64,000 nucleotides of DNA from Cladopsammia gracilis (GCA_022457155.1 JAJGOT010000197.1:248001-312000), one strand, 5' to 3'; numbered from the stretch's first letter, positions 1 to 10,892 are shown. Translations and numbers: made by a program. Notes: a model not told the origin generated them from the sequence alone.

Positions 1-283
1 TGTACATGTAGCGAAACAACTCCAACAGACTCTCGTACTCACAGTCAGGCAGCTCAATAGAATCTCTAGTCTCCGCTAGACCACCGTAAAACATGGCTTC
101 AAACACAGGACTGCCAATCGACAGCACAAACTTGTGAGCTGGAATCACTTGCTTACTTTCATTTTCGCCATCTCTCTTTCGAACCACAAACTTCACGTCG
201 CTCAAACGATCGTTGTTGAACATAAACTTGGCTCTTTCTCTGATGGTGGGTCTTGTTGTTTGCCAGTTTGTTTCGACAGACAT
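1..283 (-). CDS. BTB-BACK-PHR protein X1, N-terminal part (cut by window edge)
   Basis: The first 94 codons of an intronless BTB/POZ gene, read right to left from an ATG at 281-283 and running off the window at base 1 with no stop or frameshift. The register matches bases 9595-9877 of copy A1 exactly (283 nt each). The visible part is the conserved N-terminus and most of the BTB fold. One replacement stands out: Gly replaces Asp in the otherwise conserved AMFYGDLAE motif. Its 5' flank (284 to about 1190) matches the flanks of the fragments X2 and X3, so this is the intact founder type of that locus. Family role (known for BTBD relatives): the BTB domain contacts Cullin-3. Whether the rest of the gene is intact cannot be seen here. 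Confidence 0.85.
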   Translation of the reverse strand, partial: MSVETNWQTTRPTIRERAKFMFNNDRLSDVKFVVRKRDGENESKQVIPAHKFVLSIGSPVFEAMFYGGLAETRDSIELPDCEYESLLELFRYMY

Positions 284-1430
284 ATTCGTTTAGCGGGATC
301 GGTGTAGAAAGTCAAGATATTCCGTTTATAATACAATACCAGGGGCGTAGCCAGGACTTTTTCAGAGGTACACACAATCACTGTTTTCAAACACTCTCCC
401 TACCTCCTCCCTCTACCCTCAAGTCCCAAATCTTTTTCTTTTTTTCTACTTTTTCAGGTACGCACGTGCGTACGTTCGTACATATAGCTACGTCCCTGAA
501 TACTCACAAACAGCAGCAAAGGAACAAATGATTTCGTCAGACAGCGCCAAGTTGTCATGCGATCTCGCGCCTCCGCGCATTGATCTTGTGAAAGCCGTCC
601 CGCGATGGCGTCGTGCGTAAACTTATACTCACGCGATCTAACTGAGCGCAAGACCTCATCAAACTTTCAACAGCATTCGTCGCGTTTCAACAATTATGTG
701 AATATGAAGATAAATTCATATGAACTGCGGTAGAAAAACTTGGCCCCGGCTTAAGGGAAATAAAACAAAATAAATTACTGTACGGTAATTATTCATCCCT
801 GAACCTCAATCTTTTGTTTTATTCCCCCAAGCCTCGGAGCCAAGTATGAATTTTAATATATCGAAATTGGTCTAATGGTAATCATACGGTTTTGAGTTCA
901 ATTTGTGATTTATTTGCACAAGTGAGTTTTTCAAAAAGCTGCATAGAGTCTCTGTGCTAGTTCATAAAAAATATCTCCACTCCGGAGTTCGACAAAACTT
1001 GCACATAACAGCTCGCGGTGCGAAAACTATAAGCTTGCAAACTTGCTCGTTTTAGCTCCTACGACTCCTACAGCCGTAATGGTGAGATCTTTCGGTTTCA
1101 ATCCGCTTCAAACAATATTTAGGAACATTTTCCGGAAGTATAAAATGAAATGGTTATACGAAAATGCAAACAAACTCGTCTGAACTACCGCGATGAAGTG
1201 AATAACAGGATGGGGAGTAAAAATATCAGCTTCAATGACACTGGAAAAAAATTCGGCCCTTTGGGAATTATTTTTTTTGCAGGATTACGGATATCCACCA
1301 CTACCTAGATCCACTACTGCTATTAGAAAGTGCAATAAATACCTCATATATTTGACACCTCTTCTTTTTCTTGCTGTCTTGTTTTGAATTTTAATTGATG
1401 GACATTTGAAGCGTTGTCATCAATACTATA
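284..1430. repeat. 5' flank of X1, duplicated at 12070-12941 and 36278-37406
   Basis: Non-coding. It holds a TATA-like stretch on the minus strand at 325-334, about 42 bp before the X1 start codon, and a short alternating GTACG/CGTAC tract near 460-485. The whole stretch recurs almost base for base upstream of X2 and X3, which defines the X locus and shows module duplication. No gene recognised. Confidence 0.7.
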
Positions 1431-1602
1431 AACTAATTTCGATTTTGAGGCGTCAATACTGCATTATATTGACGGCTAGTTGGGAGAAAATATATTCCGT
1501 ATTGGGCAGAGTTGCGAAGCGACGGAGCCCAATACTGAATATATTTTCTTCCAACGCCGTCAAATATGATGCAGTATTGACGCCTCAAAATCGAAATTAG
1601 TT
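1431..1602. repeat. 172-bp palindromic element (copy 1)
   Basis: Two arms of about 76 bp, starting AACTAATTTCGATTTTGAGG and ending with its complement, flank a short GC-rich loop (AGAGTTGCGAAGCGACGGA). Because it is a near-perfect palindrome, both strands show almost the same open frame, which is not a gene. A second full copy lies at 14538-14709 and a half copy at 37407-37490. A weaker partial repeat of the GAGGCGTCAATACGAC motif follows at 1634-1675. It behaves as a MITE-like hairpin element. Confidence 0.75.
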
Positions 1603-1977
1603 TTGTATCACGATTAAACAGTCTAGATTTTTGAGGCGTCAATACGACTTTATATCGACGTCTCAAAAGCAAGCAAAAGTATCTGAGAATCGTGATACTT
1701 TATTATATTAGATTTTGAATTTCTAACAAAGATTCTGATTTCATCTTATTTTTACTTAACTTGCAGATAATGGAAACAAAGTTGAAAAGTCAAGCGTTCG
1801 CGTTAAACGTGTAGTAACATAAAATGCCTTTGCATAGTGCCAGAACATGACGTTTTTTTGCTGTTTTTGCATGAGCGATGTGTGCAGCCAATCTTTTGTT
1901 GTGGAGTCTTAAAACAACAGAAGTCTCTATACTGGAACACTATCGAGATCGTTTTCTAGTAAGATCAGCATTTAACC
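1603..1977. other. intergenic, no gene seen
   Basis: AT-rich DNA matching 14710-15000. It carries an imperfect TATCACGATT/AATCGTGATA inverted pair around 1607-1700. Nothing coding is recognised. Confidence 0.5.
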
Positions 1978-3441
1978 CTTACTGAGAACTCCCAGAGTGG
2001 CAGACATCAAAATTCAAGTAAATCCAAAGTTTATTTCGTAAAATATTGAAAAACAAATGGTACCAAGCAAAATTACTGCCAAAGTGGTTTCATTTGAATG
2101 GTCATTCCACAGGATTTTGTCGACAGACTCAAAAGTTAAAACTACACTGCCACTGAATGTGGGAGTGAAATGGTTAACACCTTAGGTTGCATCTTTGTTC
2201 TCCCTGTGGGAGATTCTATCATATAAAAGTTATGGGCTTGTTTGTCGGTAATATTGAGGAGTCCAGAAATTAAAGGTGGGCGTGGCTCCAATTTATTTAG
2301 TTTACCCCTGAAAAGTACCAAAATTGACGAGTATTTTCACAAGTCAGTTATATGCAATTATTGCAGTTGCATTAAACCTTTAGCTGTGTTGAGATTTTGA
2401 AAGCATTTACATAGATAGCTACCTTTTAACTACAACTAATAACATTACAAAATTGAACCAGTCCTATAGCTAAAAGGTATCAAAATCCCATTTGTAAGCC
2501 TAATAAGGGACCAGTCATATTTAGAGGAAGGAGGGAGAGGGTCACTAATTGTTATGTAGCTTCATAAAGGCGAGGGACGGGAAATTTGAACATGGCATGC
2601 TTTGTTTTGCACCAGCCATCCTCCACCCCTTCTAAGTAATGACCGTTCCCTAAAGTCAAGATACGACCAGCATCCTCATCACATTTATTTGTTTTTTTTC
2701 CGGCTCCTGGTGGAAGTTACTGAGATCCCCCATTTTTAGGGATACAAAATTGAAATATCAACTTTTCAAGCTTTTGAAAAACATGCAGTCTTGTTGTTCC
2801 AAAGACACAAACGTTTTGCAGGACCAGCATGGTGGTCACGTTCACGGTTTAACAGAAACAACTCCATTTACCACCAAAATAGCCTGTCCTGGGTAGGAGG
2901 ATGGTGGAAAGTGCCGATTATCACCCTTTGTCAGCATTGGTGATTCCTTTGAGTGTTGCCTATTCTTCGCTCCTCCTAGTACATAAAAATACTGATTATA
3001 TACAAAAATACAAGGCCCAGCAGGGCCGGATCCCCATTACTTTTTTCATATATATATTCGTAACCATTTTCATTCCCCGGCCTCCCCCATCCATGAGCAA
3101 ATCTGGACCTACCACTGAATAACTATACTTACAAACAAATACAAAACATCTGGTTGCATTTACAGTAGCAGAGACTATAAGTGCATGTCAGTGATACCAT
3201 CCAATTAATATGACAGACTACAAAAGGAAATTGCCCGGACAAACACTGTTTAGAAATTATGTTGGTAAAAACAACTTTCAAATATCTTGTTCAGTAAGAA
3301 TTGTGTGAATACATGCATGTACCGTTACTAACATCATTAAGCAAGCCAATAGTAGTGACTTCCAGTGATAGTATCAAAATCGCAAGTCACAGGGTTTAGG
3401 TTACTTTCAAAACTGTTGCGATCGTTATTTAAAAAAATTAA
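1978..3441. repeat. intergenic segment duplicated at 48821-50225
   Basis: Non-coding DNA lying just downstream of B1. It is nearly identical to 48821-50225 downstream of B3 and absent from the equivalent place next to B2 (15000-15125), where the flanks are joined near a GCATG motif. Short open frames here differ between copies by frameshift, so I do not treat them as genes. Confidence 0.65.
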
Positions 3442-3747
3442 TTACATGTATACAGAAAACAACAATTCAGGAAACTGACCATTAGGTGTGTTATCTCTAG
3501 CTCCACTCTTACAATCTGTATTACTTACAGCTGAAAATGTAAATGTCACACCATGCGATAGCAGGTTACTAATGCTGCCAATCGATAGTACGAACTTATA
3601 AGCAGGAATCACTTGCTTACTTTCAATTTCGTCATCGTTCTTTCGAACCACAAACTTCACATCGCTCAAACGATCGTTGTTGAACATAAACTTGGCTCTT
3701 TCTCTGATGGTGGGTCTTGTTGTTTGCCAGTTTGTTGCGACAGACAT
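3442..3747 (-). pseudogene. B1: internally deleted BTB-PHR minigene (101 codons, frame kept)
   Basis: The first 58 or so codons of a B-type BTB gene are joined in frame to its last 43 codons. The segment corresponding to about 50362-51390 of B3, 1029 bp or 343 codons, is missing. The join falls on CTG at 3575-3577, a 3-bp identity present at both edges in B3. What remains is half a BTB domain plus the last strands of the PHR domain, with an intact start (ATG at 3745-3747) and stop. The normal 5' flank is also lost: beyond 3750 the sequence becomes a LINE relic. I expect no folded BTB dimer, so it is called a pseudogene, although the frame is open. Confidence 0.8.
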
Positions 3748-3765
3748 ATTCGTATGGCGGTAAAT

Positions 3766-4290
3766 TTCTCCATGTTGTTTTTGACCTCCCTCTCTTCCTT
3801 TTTTCCTGGGCCGAGTTGTTCGAAGGACGATTAGCACTAAAGGATTAATTACCATGACAACTCATATGTTCTTTTGAGAGTTAATCCAGGATTAGTGCTA
3901 ATCAGGCTTTGAACAACTCGGCCCTGGAGCCCAAGTTAGTGCCGTGACGCAGTTGTTGTTTGGTTTCTGTCTAAGGATGTGCCCGATCAATTTCTTATTC
4001 CATCTCCGCCTTTTAACTTCGTCGCTGAGTCTCTCTATGCTCACCTTAATTCTAGTAGTTCTTTAGTGCTAACTTTACCTTGCCATTTGAGCTTTAATAT
4101 TCCTCTTAGACATCAACAGATTTTATTGTTATCACCTTTATTCATCTTCCAAGATTCACATCCATAAAGTAAGGATGATTTAACAAGTAATCCATACAAT
4201 GTGATCTTATATTGGTCTTTCTCCACTGATACTCGATCGGCTGAGTTGTGCTCCAGACGTCCTCACAAATGCCCTCCACCGTTTCCCTAT
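3766..4290 (-). pseudogene. non-LTR retrotransposon reverse transcriptase C-terminus (relic)
   Basis: Minus-strand frames read the end of a LINE reverse transcriptase: a LLYGCESWK motif, then RRRWNKKLIGHI, ALTWAP and KRKRGRSKTTWR, in the order usual for RTE/Jockey-like elements. It is 5'-truncated, frameshifted and split by a hairpin MITE (3809-3923). Its 3' UTR, present in the sister copy at 19016-19760, is missing here, replaced by the B1 minigene from about 3750. Confidence 0.7.
3809..3923. mobile_element. hairpin MITE, GGCCGAGTTGTTC ends (copy 1)
   Basis: Terminal inverted repeats GGCCGAGTTGTTCGAA / TTGAACAACTCGGCC with subterminal GATTAGCACTAATCC repeats, flanked by CTG on both sides. 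It sits inside the LINE reverse transcriptase relic. A sister copy occupies the same place at 19283-19397, so it inserted before the module duplication. A related but longer element is at 31278-31523. Confidence 0.75.
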
Positions 4291-4589
4291 TTTGTTCTTA
4301 ATGTCCTTAATGTTCTTCACTACATGAAAGTACTTATCATTACAATGTATTTATTTAACATAAATGCTGAAACTTTATCGTCATATTTTTTAAATCATTG
4401 AAAAATTCAAGAAACATAGACAATTCTAAATGTAGTGTTAGTGTAGTGGGACAGAGCGGTTAACAAAAACATCTGATAAATACATTATTGCTTTCTGCAA
4501 ATAAAGAATTAAAAGGATCCTACCTACATGCATGTGTATGTTAATTCAGCATTTATTAAAGGAAACGCAGTAAATAGAGTTTTTAATTG
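4291..4589. other. intergenic, nothing recognised
   Basis: AT-rich DNA with no convincing coding frame, colinear with 19761-20060. Confidence 0.5.
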
Positions 4590-4800
4590 CGTATCGTAAA
4601 ACTAAAACTAAAGTGATCACTGAGCCGATTACAAAATAAAAATAGAATAAATAAAAATAAATAATAAATAAATAAACAAAGCCAATAAAATAAAAATAAA
4701 TAAATAAATATAATAAAATAAATCACTTTATTTAAGTGTCAAAGGTATTTAGCACGCGAGTACTAATTGGGGACACTTTCTAGATCTAATTGGAATTTGG
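4590..4800 (-). repeat. LINE-like 3' tail with AAAT microsatellite (copy 1)
   Basis: On the minus strand, a short UTR-like stretch (CCCCAATTAG then GCTAAAT then TTGACACTTAAATAAA) ends in an ATTT-rich simple repeat. The same order of motifs occurs at the end of the LINE at 19016-19200, so I read this as another 5'-truncated LINE tail. A sister copy is at 20100-20250, where the microsatellite length differs. Confidence 0.5.
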
Positions 4801-4967
4801 AATAACAACAAACGCGAATCCAAAGAATTACGATCAGAGAGGGTCTTGATTGGGTCAGTACTGATAACTGACAAATGGCTAAAATGTAGCTGACACTGAC
4901 AAAAATGCTAAAAATATTTTACTGTCGAACAGTTCACAGTTGTACCAGGGTTAACTGGACAACTAAT

Positions 4968-5095
4968 TAGCCTGCGTAGCTGGTGGTTTTTGCTGGCGCG
5001 TTCGGGGCTTCACCGTTCACGCTCTCCTCGCGGCTCTCACGCTTGCGAATTCAGCATCACGCGTGCCAACAAAAAAACACCAGCTACACAGGCTA
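4968..5095. mobile_element. MITE with TAGCCTGCGTAGCTGG ends (copy 1)
   Basis: 128-bp element with inverted ends TAGCCTGCGTAGCTGGTG and its complement, an internal poly-T/poly-A pair and a GC-rich core. The sister copy is at 20439-20575. No coding capacity. Confidence 0.7.
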
Positions 5096-5711
5096 ACAAC
5101 TAACAACAGGCTTAAATGACAGTAAAATTCTTAAAAAATAATCCCTTTTTGGTTTTAAATGATCAAATGATATCTTCCACGCACGGTGGCCATGCGTTCG
5201 ATGGAAAGATGTCTGCAAAGTATAGGTCAGTATAAATCTTGGGATTTATCGTCTCCATTCTCGGCGATACGGCTTTCGTGCATTACCAAAGCCGCATTCC
5301 GATTAATAAGGATAGAGGAATTGCTGGACCCCTTGTAAAAGAAGCATTTGATAGTAGTTTTAGGCCTGAAGAAACTGGCAATAAAGTACAAGTATGGTCT
5401 TGATTCAACTGATTGAGATACTGAAACTCAGTACAGAATGACTAAGAACATGAAAAGAAACAGGAGAATAAACAGAAAAATTTAGCCATAAAACACTGTC
5501 AGACAGTGGCAACTAGAGCTGCCGAGTCTGCTTGTTGAAGAAAAGCTAGCGAATTTATCGGTATGGTTGCTTTTTAACTTCATATTGTTGACATTGTTAT
5601 TCAGTTGAATCTCCGGTGTTAAAAGCGACCACCAAAAATGCAAAGCCAATTAAGATGGTCGCTTATGGGAGGTGGTCGGTCACAAGAGGTCAAACAGAGG
5701 GTCTTTACTTT
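5096..5711. other. intergenic, no gene seen
   Basis: Colinear with 20576-21614, except that the sister copy carries a 481-bp TTAA-flanked insertion (20976-21456). This copy keeps the uninserted site near 5550-5556 (GCGAATTTATCGG). No coding sequence recognised. Confidence 0.55.
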
Positions 5712-5770
5712 GAATCATATGAACCCGTGTCTGAATCATATGAACCTGTCTCTGAATCATATGAACATAT
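5712..5770. repeat. 21-bp tandem repeat, about 3 units
   Basis: The unit begins GAATCATATGAACC at 5712, 5733 and 5754. The same three-unit array is at 21615-21672 in the sister module. Confidence 0.8.
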
Positions 5771-6017
5771 AGCAGTTTCCGGCAGTTTCAATGTACAAAG
5801 CACCTATTCAAGTAGCGCAAAATTAAAAAAATATTGTACCATATTGAAGTTTTGATGCAAAAGAAAAAATTTTCGTTTTATTAGACTTGTACTGTAACAC
5901 ATGATTCAAAATTTGCGTCAGCAGTGATATCGACACTCAGTTGTGCGAGTGATTGATTACCAAAGGTTAAAACAAAACAATTCAAATCACCAGCGTTGAA
6001 AGTGGTCGCGGCCGTTG

Positions 6018-6211
6018 GTTTCGAGAGGTGGTCGCTTATGAGAGGCCGCGTTTCGTCTATATGATCTGACTGGAAGAAATTTGACATTTTGGAAAAGTGA
6101 TCGTTTAGGAGACGGTGGTTGCTTACGAGAGGCCGTGTTTCGTCTATATGATGCAGACTGGAAGAAATTTGGCATTTTGGAAAAGTGGTCGTTTAGGAGA
6201 CGGTGGTCGTT
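6018..6211. repeat. 87-bp tandem repeat, about 2 units (short allele)
   Basis: Repeats of GTCGCTTACGAGAGGCCGTG, then GAAGAAATTTGGCATTTTGG, then CGTTTAGGAGACGGTGG. The sister module at 21917-22530 holds about seven units, so this array has expanded there or contracted here. Confidence 0.8.
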
Positions 6212-7580
6212 AACGATAGGTAGCCGCACTTGGATGTTCGACTGTGTATATTTTGTAACTGGCCATTATGGATCGAATAGACCCCAATACCTCAGTGCCT
6301 GGGAGCAAGGTAATAAGACTCCCCTAAAAATGACTGCATGGGAGGCTGGCTAACTCTTAAACGAGCAGGAACGGGGAATCGGAAAATAAAACATGGAGAA
6401 TCTCTTAAACGGGGAGGTACGTAGGTGTAAACAAAAATAAGCCAAGTAAGGGTTTAGCACAGACTTAATTTAGTAAATTTTATTTCTGCAAAAAGTATCA
6501 GAGAGCTGCATTCCTTTGCAACATTCCTCAACTTCGTGGTGACAGATCCGAAAAATCAAACGGCTAAACTAGATCGTTGTTGAACTTCTGTATGATGCTA
6601 CTATATTACTCATTAAGACCCAAGACAGGAATGAACATTCCGGTGCGGGAACCGATCAAACATGTTCTGATTATTTACTTCTTCCCGCCCCCCTGGAGGG
6701 AGGAAGAAGAGAAACCCTGGAACGACGTTGAACTCAAAGCACTGGGGAAGCTTAAGTATAAAACGATGTTAAGGCTGGACTCAATCTAAATTTGGATGAA
6801 ATTTGAAGAGGTTTAAAGTAGGGATAGAAGAAAGAAACATACTCAGGCAAGTTAAGGCACGACTAAGGCGTTTCAAGCGACACCCCGTGACGAATTTAGA
6901 GACCCTTTATTATTGATCAATACAATAGGATTTACATCTGACTTGGTTAATCACATGATAGTGTAAGTTAGCATCACGATTGGTTTTGACTTTGCTTCTG
7001 ATTGCATTGAAAGCGTAATAATTATGTATGAAAAAACCAAAGCAATCGCGAAATTACTTCAACACGTGCACTCAATTGAAAACCATTCACTGAATAGGAA
7101 CGACCCTGCACTTGTCAGAGAGAGTCGAGACGGGGGTTGGAGAAAAAAAAGTCTGCAAGCCAACTTTCTGGGAAAAAATATCCTGCAACTGCGAAAACCC
7201 AACTTAAAGCACAGGCGGGATCACCCAGCCTCTCTGAGAAATCTAATGGTTCACCCACCATATCATGTCAAAGTGACCATATGTCCATGGTACTGATTCT
7301 TCCCCTTCTCCTCCTCTTTCTTCTTCTCCCTTTTTTCAGTGAAATATTTGTGGTGGACCAAGGAAAGGGGCTTTCAGGACCCAGCCCTCCCTTATTTGCC
7401 TCCCTCTCCCCCCCCCCCCCCCCCCCTCCACCCCCCAAATATGTCTACATCTGAGGGTGACTCCAGAAGTTTCCCACATTTCCATAAAAAGGCATACAAT
7501 AATATAATGCAAGTCCTTAATTATAGAAGTCTTTATTTTAATCAAATGTTACATTGATGTAAAAACTGTGATAATATTAA
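6212..7580. other. intergenic with poly-C tract; no gene accepted
   Basis: Colinear with 22531-23882. It contains a run of about 20 C between 7410 and 7430 that creates proline-rich spurious frames. The open frame at 7024-7296 is broken by frameshift relative to its sister (23332-23859), which argues against coding. Confidence 0.55.
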
Positions 7581-7647
7581 GGCTATGTCTACACTATACC
7601 AGATAGCTTATCATGTCGACATGAAAAATACTCCGGCCTGGTGTGAA
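7581..7647. mobile_element. truncated PIF/Harbinger-like MITE
   Basis: The left 67 bp of the element seen whole at 23883-24239 (start GGCTATGTCTACACTATACC). After GTGTGAA the sequence jumps to DNA matching about 24380, so the right end and its neighbourhood were deleted in this module. Confidence 0.7.
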
Positions 7648-8560
7648 GCGGGCGCGAGCAAGTTTCGCGTTTTTGAGGGGTCGGGATGCGGGATGTAGAG
7701 TATAGCGGGATACGGGATTACAATCTGAACGTGACTTCATGAATTGACTGAATTGGCCAGCGTGCGAAGGTCTAATGGATCCTTTGTGTATACTTGTTCT
7801 TCAGGTAATTAAAAAAAAATGATGGCGGGATCAGGATTTCGACGTACAGAAGGGCGAGATGGCGAGATGACTAGGGATAAATGGGCGGGAAGGCGGGAAC
7901 TAATTTTTGTGGACCCTCTATCTAAGCTAAAAAAATTATTAAATCTTAAAAAAAACTATAGTTTTAGGTTATATTTAAAAATTATACGATTAATGAAAGC
8001 TAAGTGCATAAAATGCGTGGTATTCCCATTTCCCTTAGAACAATTACAAGAGATTTATGGTTGAACCGACATTGAAATTCTTACTTATTGCAATATTCTG
8101 CAACGGTCTGACGAACGAACAAACTCCCTAAAACTATTTTTTTTACTTTGTCTCCCCCCTTACTCCTTAGAGCATGTCTCGTTATACCTGTGGGCCAGTC
8201 CAGGATTTTCCCTCATTTCCGTTAAGAGGGATAAAGCACGAGTTTCTTTTAGAACAATTTCAAGAGATTTACAGTTGAACCAACATTCAAATTAATCTAA
8301 CTAATTATTGTAATATTTTGCGATGGTTTTAAATTTTTAAACTAAATCCATGTCACCTTAGTATCTTGTGAATTCTATTTACATTGCATTCTACTACATC
8401 AGTTATATCCACCAATTCATTAATAATTATTTTATGCGCTGTTCAGTTTAGAATTACAGTAGAACCTTGATGACTCAAACTCCCCATAACTGACTTTCTT
8501 TTTCTTTGCCCCTTGTTTATGACGGGATAAACATTACATCTTTTGTTGTAACTCAAAAAT
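7648..8560. other. 3' flank of A1, non-coding
   Basis: Colinear with 24380-25292 downstream of A2. AT-rich with no coding frame that is kept between the two copies. No canonical AATAAA signal was clearly placed. Confidence 0.5.
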
Positions 8561-9877
8561 CTAAAAAGAAAACAGAAATTCAGGAAACTGACCATGGGTA
8601 TTACTGGTACCGTTAGTTGAACTTCTTACAGCAGTTGAAAAAGTGAACTTTACACCAGATACTTCCACAGTACTTAAGCCGTTCAATCCCTCTTCAGAAT
8701 CTAAACCAAATATCAGTGCTTCAATTTGGTAGCTTGTGTTTTTCTTTATAACAGCTGAAGAGTCAAACAAAACTTCATATCCATGATAGCTTTCACTTTT
8801 GTATTTCAAAAGCTTGGAAGAATATGTTCCTGTTTTGGACACTATAGTTGTATTACTAGGATCCTTCACCTCCAGTGTTACAGTGTAGTTGTTGTTCTTA
8901 CTGCCAAACAAACACAGGCCATGTAACATGATATCTTTGTCCACTGCAAAACCAATCGCGTCCTTGGACCCACCATAACTCCAACAACCGGATGTCATCA
9001 ACACAAATCTGCCACATCGGTGAATGACACTAGACCGTCTCCGGGTCTCTGAAAACCCCACTGGCGACGTCAATTTTGAATTGAAAAATTTAAAAAGTAT
9101 GATTATTTCATCTTTTGTAAGGATGTTCGCATCAAGGACGACATCAGAAAACTCCTCTTCTTTCATCACTGGAAAGCGTATTGCTTTAATAATTTTTTCG
9201 CCAAGAACTCTTCTTTTCTGTTCACCACTGGGTGCTAAACCTTGCTTTTGACATTGTTTTGTTGCCCACAGATCAACAGCTTTAAACAAGGCAACCTCTT
9301 CGACCGTCAGAGTATCTCTTGAGACTACTGCTCTAAGTAAGGACCTCTCAATTGTCTCAAATTCAACCGATTTCACAGCATCTTCTGTCTGATTCTCAAT
9401 CACTTTCCAGCATCGATCAACGAGGCTTTTCTCTTCGTATCTCTGCGCAGTCGGAAGAATGCTAAAAACATTCGACGGATCTAACTCATCTTGCAGATAT
9501 TTCGTGCATTTATCAGCGAGTGAAGGCACCATGTATTTCTTAGCCAAGTATAGCACTCCCATCACATTACTTCCGCTTAAATTCACTTCGTCGCTGTACA
9601 TGTAGCGAAACAACTCCAACAGACTCTCGTACTCACAGTCAGGCAGTTCAATAGAGTCTCTAGTCTCCGCTAGATCACCGTAAAACATGGCTTCAAACAC
9701 AGGACTACCAATCGACAGCACAAACTTGTGAGCTGGAATCACTTGCTTACTTTCACTTTCGCCATCGCTCTTTCGAACGACAAACTTCACATCGCTCAAA
9801 CGATCGTTGTTGTACATGAACTTGGCTCTTTCTCTGATGGTGGGTCTTGTTGTTTGCCAGTTTGTTTCGACAGACAT
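8561..9877 (-). CDS. BTB-BACK-PHR protein A1, BTBD6-like Cullin-3 adaptor
   Basis: An intact single-exon gene of 438 aa, close to the usual 450-490 aa of animal BTBD3/BTBD6. BTB domain about residues 20-125 (LSDVKFVV, VIPAHKFVLSIGSPVF, AMFYGDLAE, FRYMYSDEVNL). BACK domain about 130-240 (DPSNVFSIL, DRCWKVIE, LWATKQCQKQG, IRFPVM). PHR domain from about 285 to the end (HRCGRF, GFAVDKDIMLHGLCLFGS, YHGYEVLF, GQFPEFLF). Known for the family: the BTB domain binds Cullin-3 and the PHR/C-terminal part recruits substrate for ubiquitination, in the cytoplasm. The start is fixed by the conserved MSVETNWQTTRPTI shared by all copies. Sister of A2 (25293-26612), whose flanks are also duplicated. Transcription and substrate are unknown. 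Confidence 0.93.
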   Translation of the reverse strand: MSVETNWQTTRPTIRERAKFMYNNDRLSDVKFVVRKSDGESESKQVIPAHKFVLSIGSPVFEAMFYGDLAETRDSIELPDCEYESLLELFRYMYSDEVNLSGSNVMGVLYLAKKYMVPSLADKCTKYLQDELDPSNVFSILPTAQRYEEKSLVDRCWKVIENQTEDAVKSVEFETIERSLLRAVVSRDTLTVEEVALFKAVDLWATKQCQKQGLAPSGEQKRRVLGEKIIKAIRFPVMKEEEFSDVVLDANILTKDEIIILFKFFNSKLTSPVGFSETRRRSSVIHRCGRFVLMTSGCWSYGGSKDAIGFAVDKDIMLHGLCLFGSKNNNYTVTLEVKDPSNTTIVSKTGTYSSKLLKYKSESYHGYEVLFDSSAVIKKNTSYQIEALIFGLDSEEGLNGLSTVEVSGVKFTFSTAVRSSTNGTSNTHGQFPEFLFSF

Positions 9878-9914
9878 GTTCGTGTAGCGGGATCGTTGCA
9901 GTCAAGATATTCCG

Positions 9915-9925
9915 TTTATAATATA
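9915..9925 (-). promoter_or_regulatory. TATA-like box of A1
   Basis: Minus-strand TATATTATAAA lies 38-48 bp before the A1 ATG. It is kept upstream of C (42523-42533), nearly kept upstream of A2 and X1, and lost in B2 and B3. Position suits a core promoter with a very short 5' leader; inference only. Confidence 0.45.
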
Positions 9926-10096
9926 CATGCACTTACAAACAGCAGCCAAGCAGGAAATGAACTCGTAGACAGCGCCCGCGCGCTGTACAACAGTCACGCC
10001 ATCTTGCGCATTAATCTCGCGTGAATCGAAAGCCGACATGGGATGACGTCATGCGATCAAACTTATCATAAGACTCGCGCGATCGAACGACACGCG

Positions 10097-10102
10097 ATTA
10101 AA
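10097..10102. other. empty target site of the 7.56-kb insertion
   Basis: GCGATTAAACTT here is a single uninterrupted site. In the sister module ATTAAA is duplicated at 26832-26837 and 34400-34405 around a 7.56-kb insertion, with matching DNA on both outer sides. This is the pre-insertion state. Confidence 0.85.
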
Positions 10103-10159
10103 CTTATATTCATATGAACTGCGGTAGAAAGAATTAAAGAGTCATACAACAACTAAATA

Positions 10160-10258
10160 AGTTGCCAACTTGGTTGAGGTTCAGGGTTTAATTCCCCATA
10201 GACCATTAGAGCATGAAGATGCCGGTGCAAACGCTTTATACCACTTAGCTACACGGCC
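10160..10258 (-). mobile_element. tRNA-derived SINE relic
   Basis: On the minus strand a degenerate tRNA-like head is visible (GTAGCTAAGTGG for box A, GCGTTTGCACCGGCATC). It is related to the better copies at 10755-10892 and 42807-43005. No acceptor stem, so not a tRNA gene. Sister copy at 34466-34555. Confidence 0.55.
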
Positions 10259-10754
10259 GGATGCTTGGTCAATTGTGAGTTCTATTATACCCGCGAAAAT
10301 TTGAATATGCAATATTTCAACAATGTTGGCGACCATGAGTCTGTGAGCAGACCTTAACACGCAGCTTCCCCGCTAGAATACGACACTCGCTCGAAAGCCT
10401 GCTCGCAGTTTATGGATTGATAAATATAATTTCCTTGCCGTGAAATCAGCCTTGCTTTTTATAATGATCTATAATATCGTAAAGGACGTAAAGCTATGGA
10501 CCCGGCAGTCGAAACGGTCACAACATTCCTACAAAGTCATGCCACGCGAAGTCGTCACGAAAGAGCAGAACGTGCACCTTGTATCTTCAAAATGGTCTAC
10601 GCTCGCAAAATAATGAGACTGATCAAACAGCACCACACGTGAAAGTATCCTACCTACAGGTGAATGTGTGTGTTTGTGTAAAAATTCCGCATTATTTAGT
10701 AAATGAAAAGCAGCAAATATATCTGTTTTCTCCTTAAAGAGAAAGGGATCATCT

Positions 10755-10892
10755 CAGTTATACAGCAACTGAATCGAAACTGAAGGAGTTGCAATTTGAC
10801 GGATGAAAAAATTTCAAGCGGGATTCAAACCTACGACGTTAGCGATTCCGGTGCAAACGCTCTACCACTTGAGCTACAAAGCCAGAGCTTGG
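10755..10892 (-). mobile_element. tRNA-derived SINE
   Basis: The minus strand shows a tRNA-like head with box A (TAGCTCAAGTGGTAGAGC) and box B (GGTTTGAATCC) about 35 bp apart. A non-tRNA body follows (GAGTTGCAATTTGACGG motif on plus, CAGTTATACAGCAACTG). The anticodon arm does not pair, so this is a SINE head, not a functional tRNA. Related copies: 16851-16988, 34890-35021, 35138-35224. Confidence 0.65.

Noticed and set aside
1406..1672. Paired 64-86-aa proteins on both strands (also 14513-14800)
   Set aside because: Same peptide on both strands is produced by the 172-bp palindrome.
7024..7296. Protein frame near the poly-C tract (and the 175-codon frame at 23332-23859)
   Set aside because: The two duplicates disagree by frameshifts and the longer one depends on a homopolymer run.
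10755..10892. Possible tRNA genes on the minus strand (also 16851, 34890, 42807)
   Set aside because: Box A and box B are good, but there is no paired acceptor stem or clean anticodon arm, and a shared non-tRNA body follows. They are SINEs.
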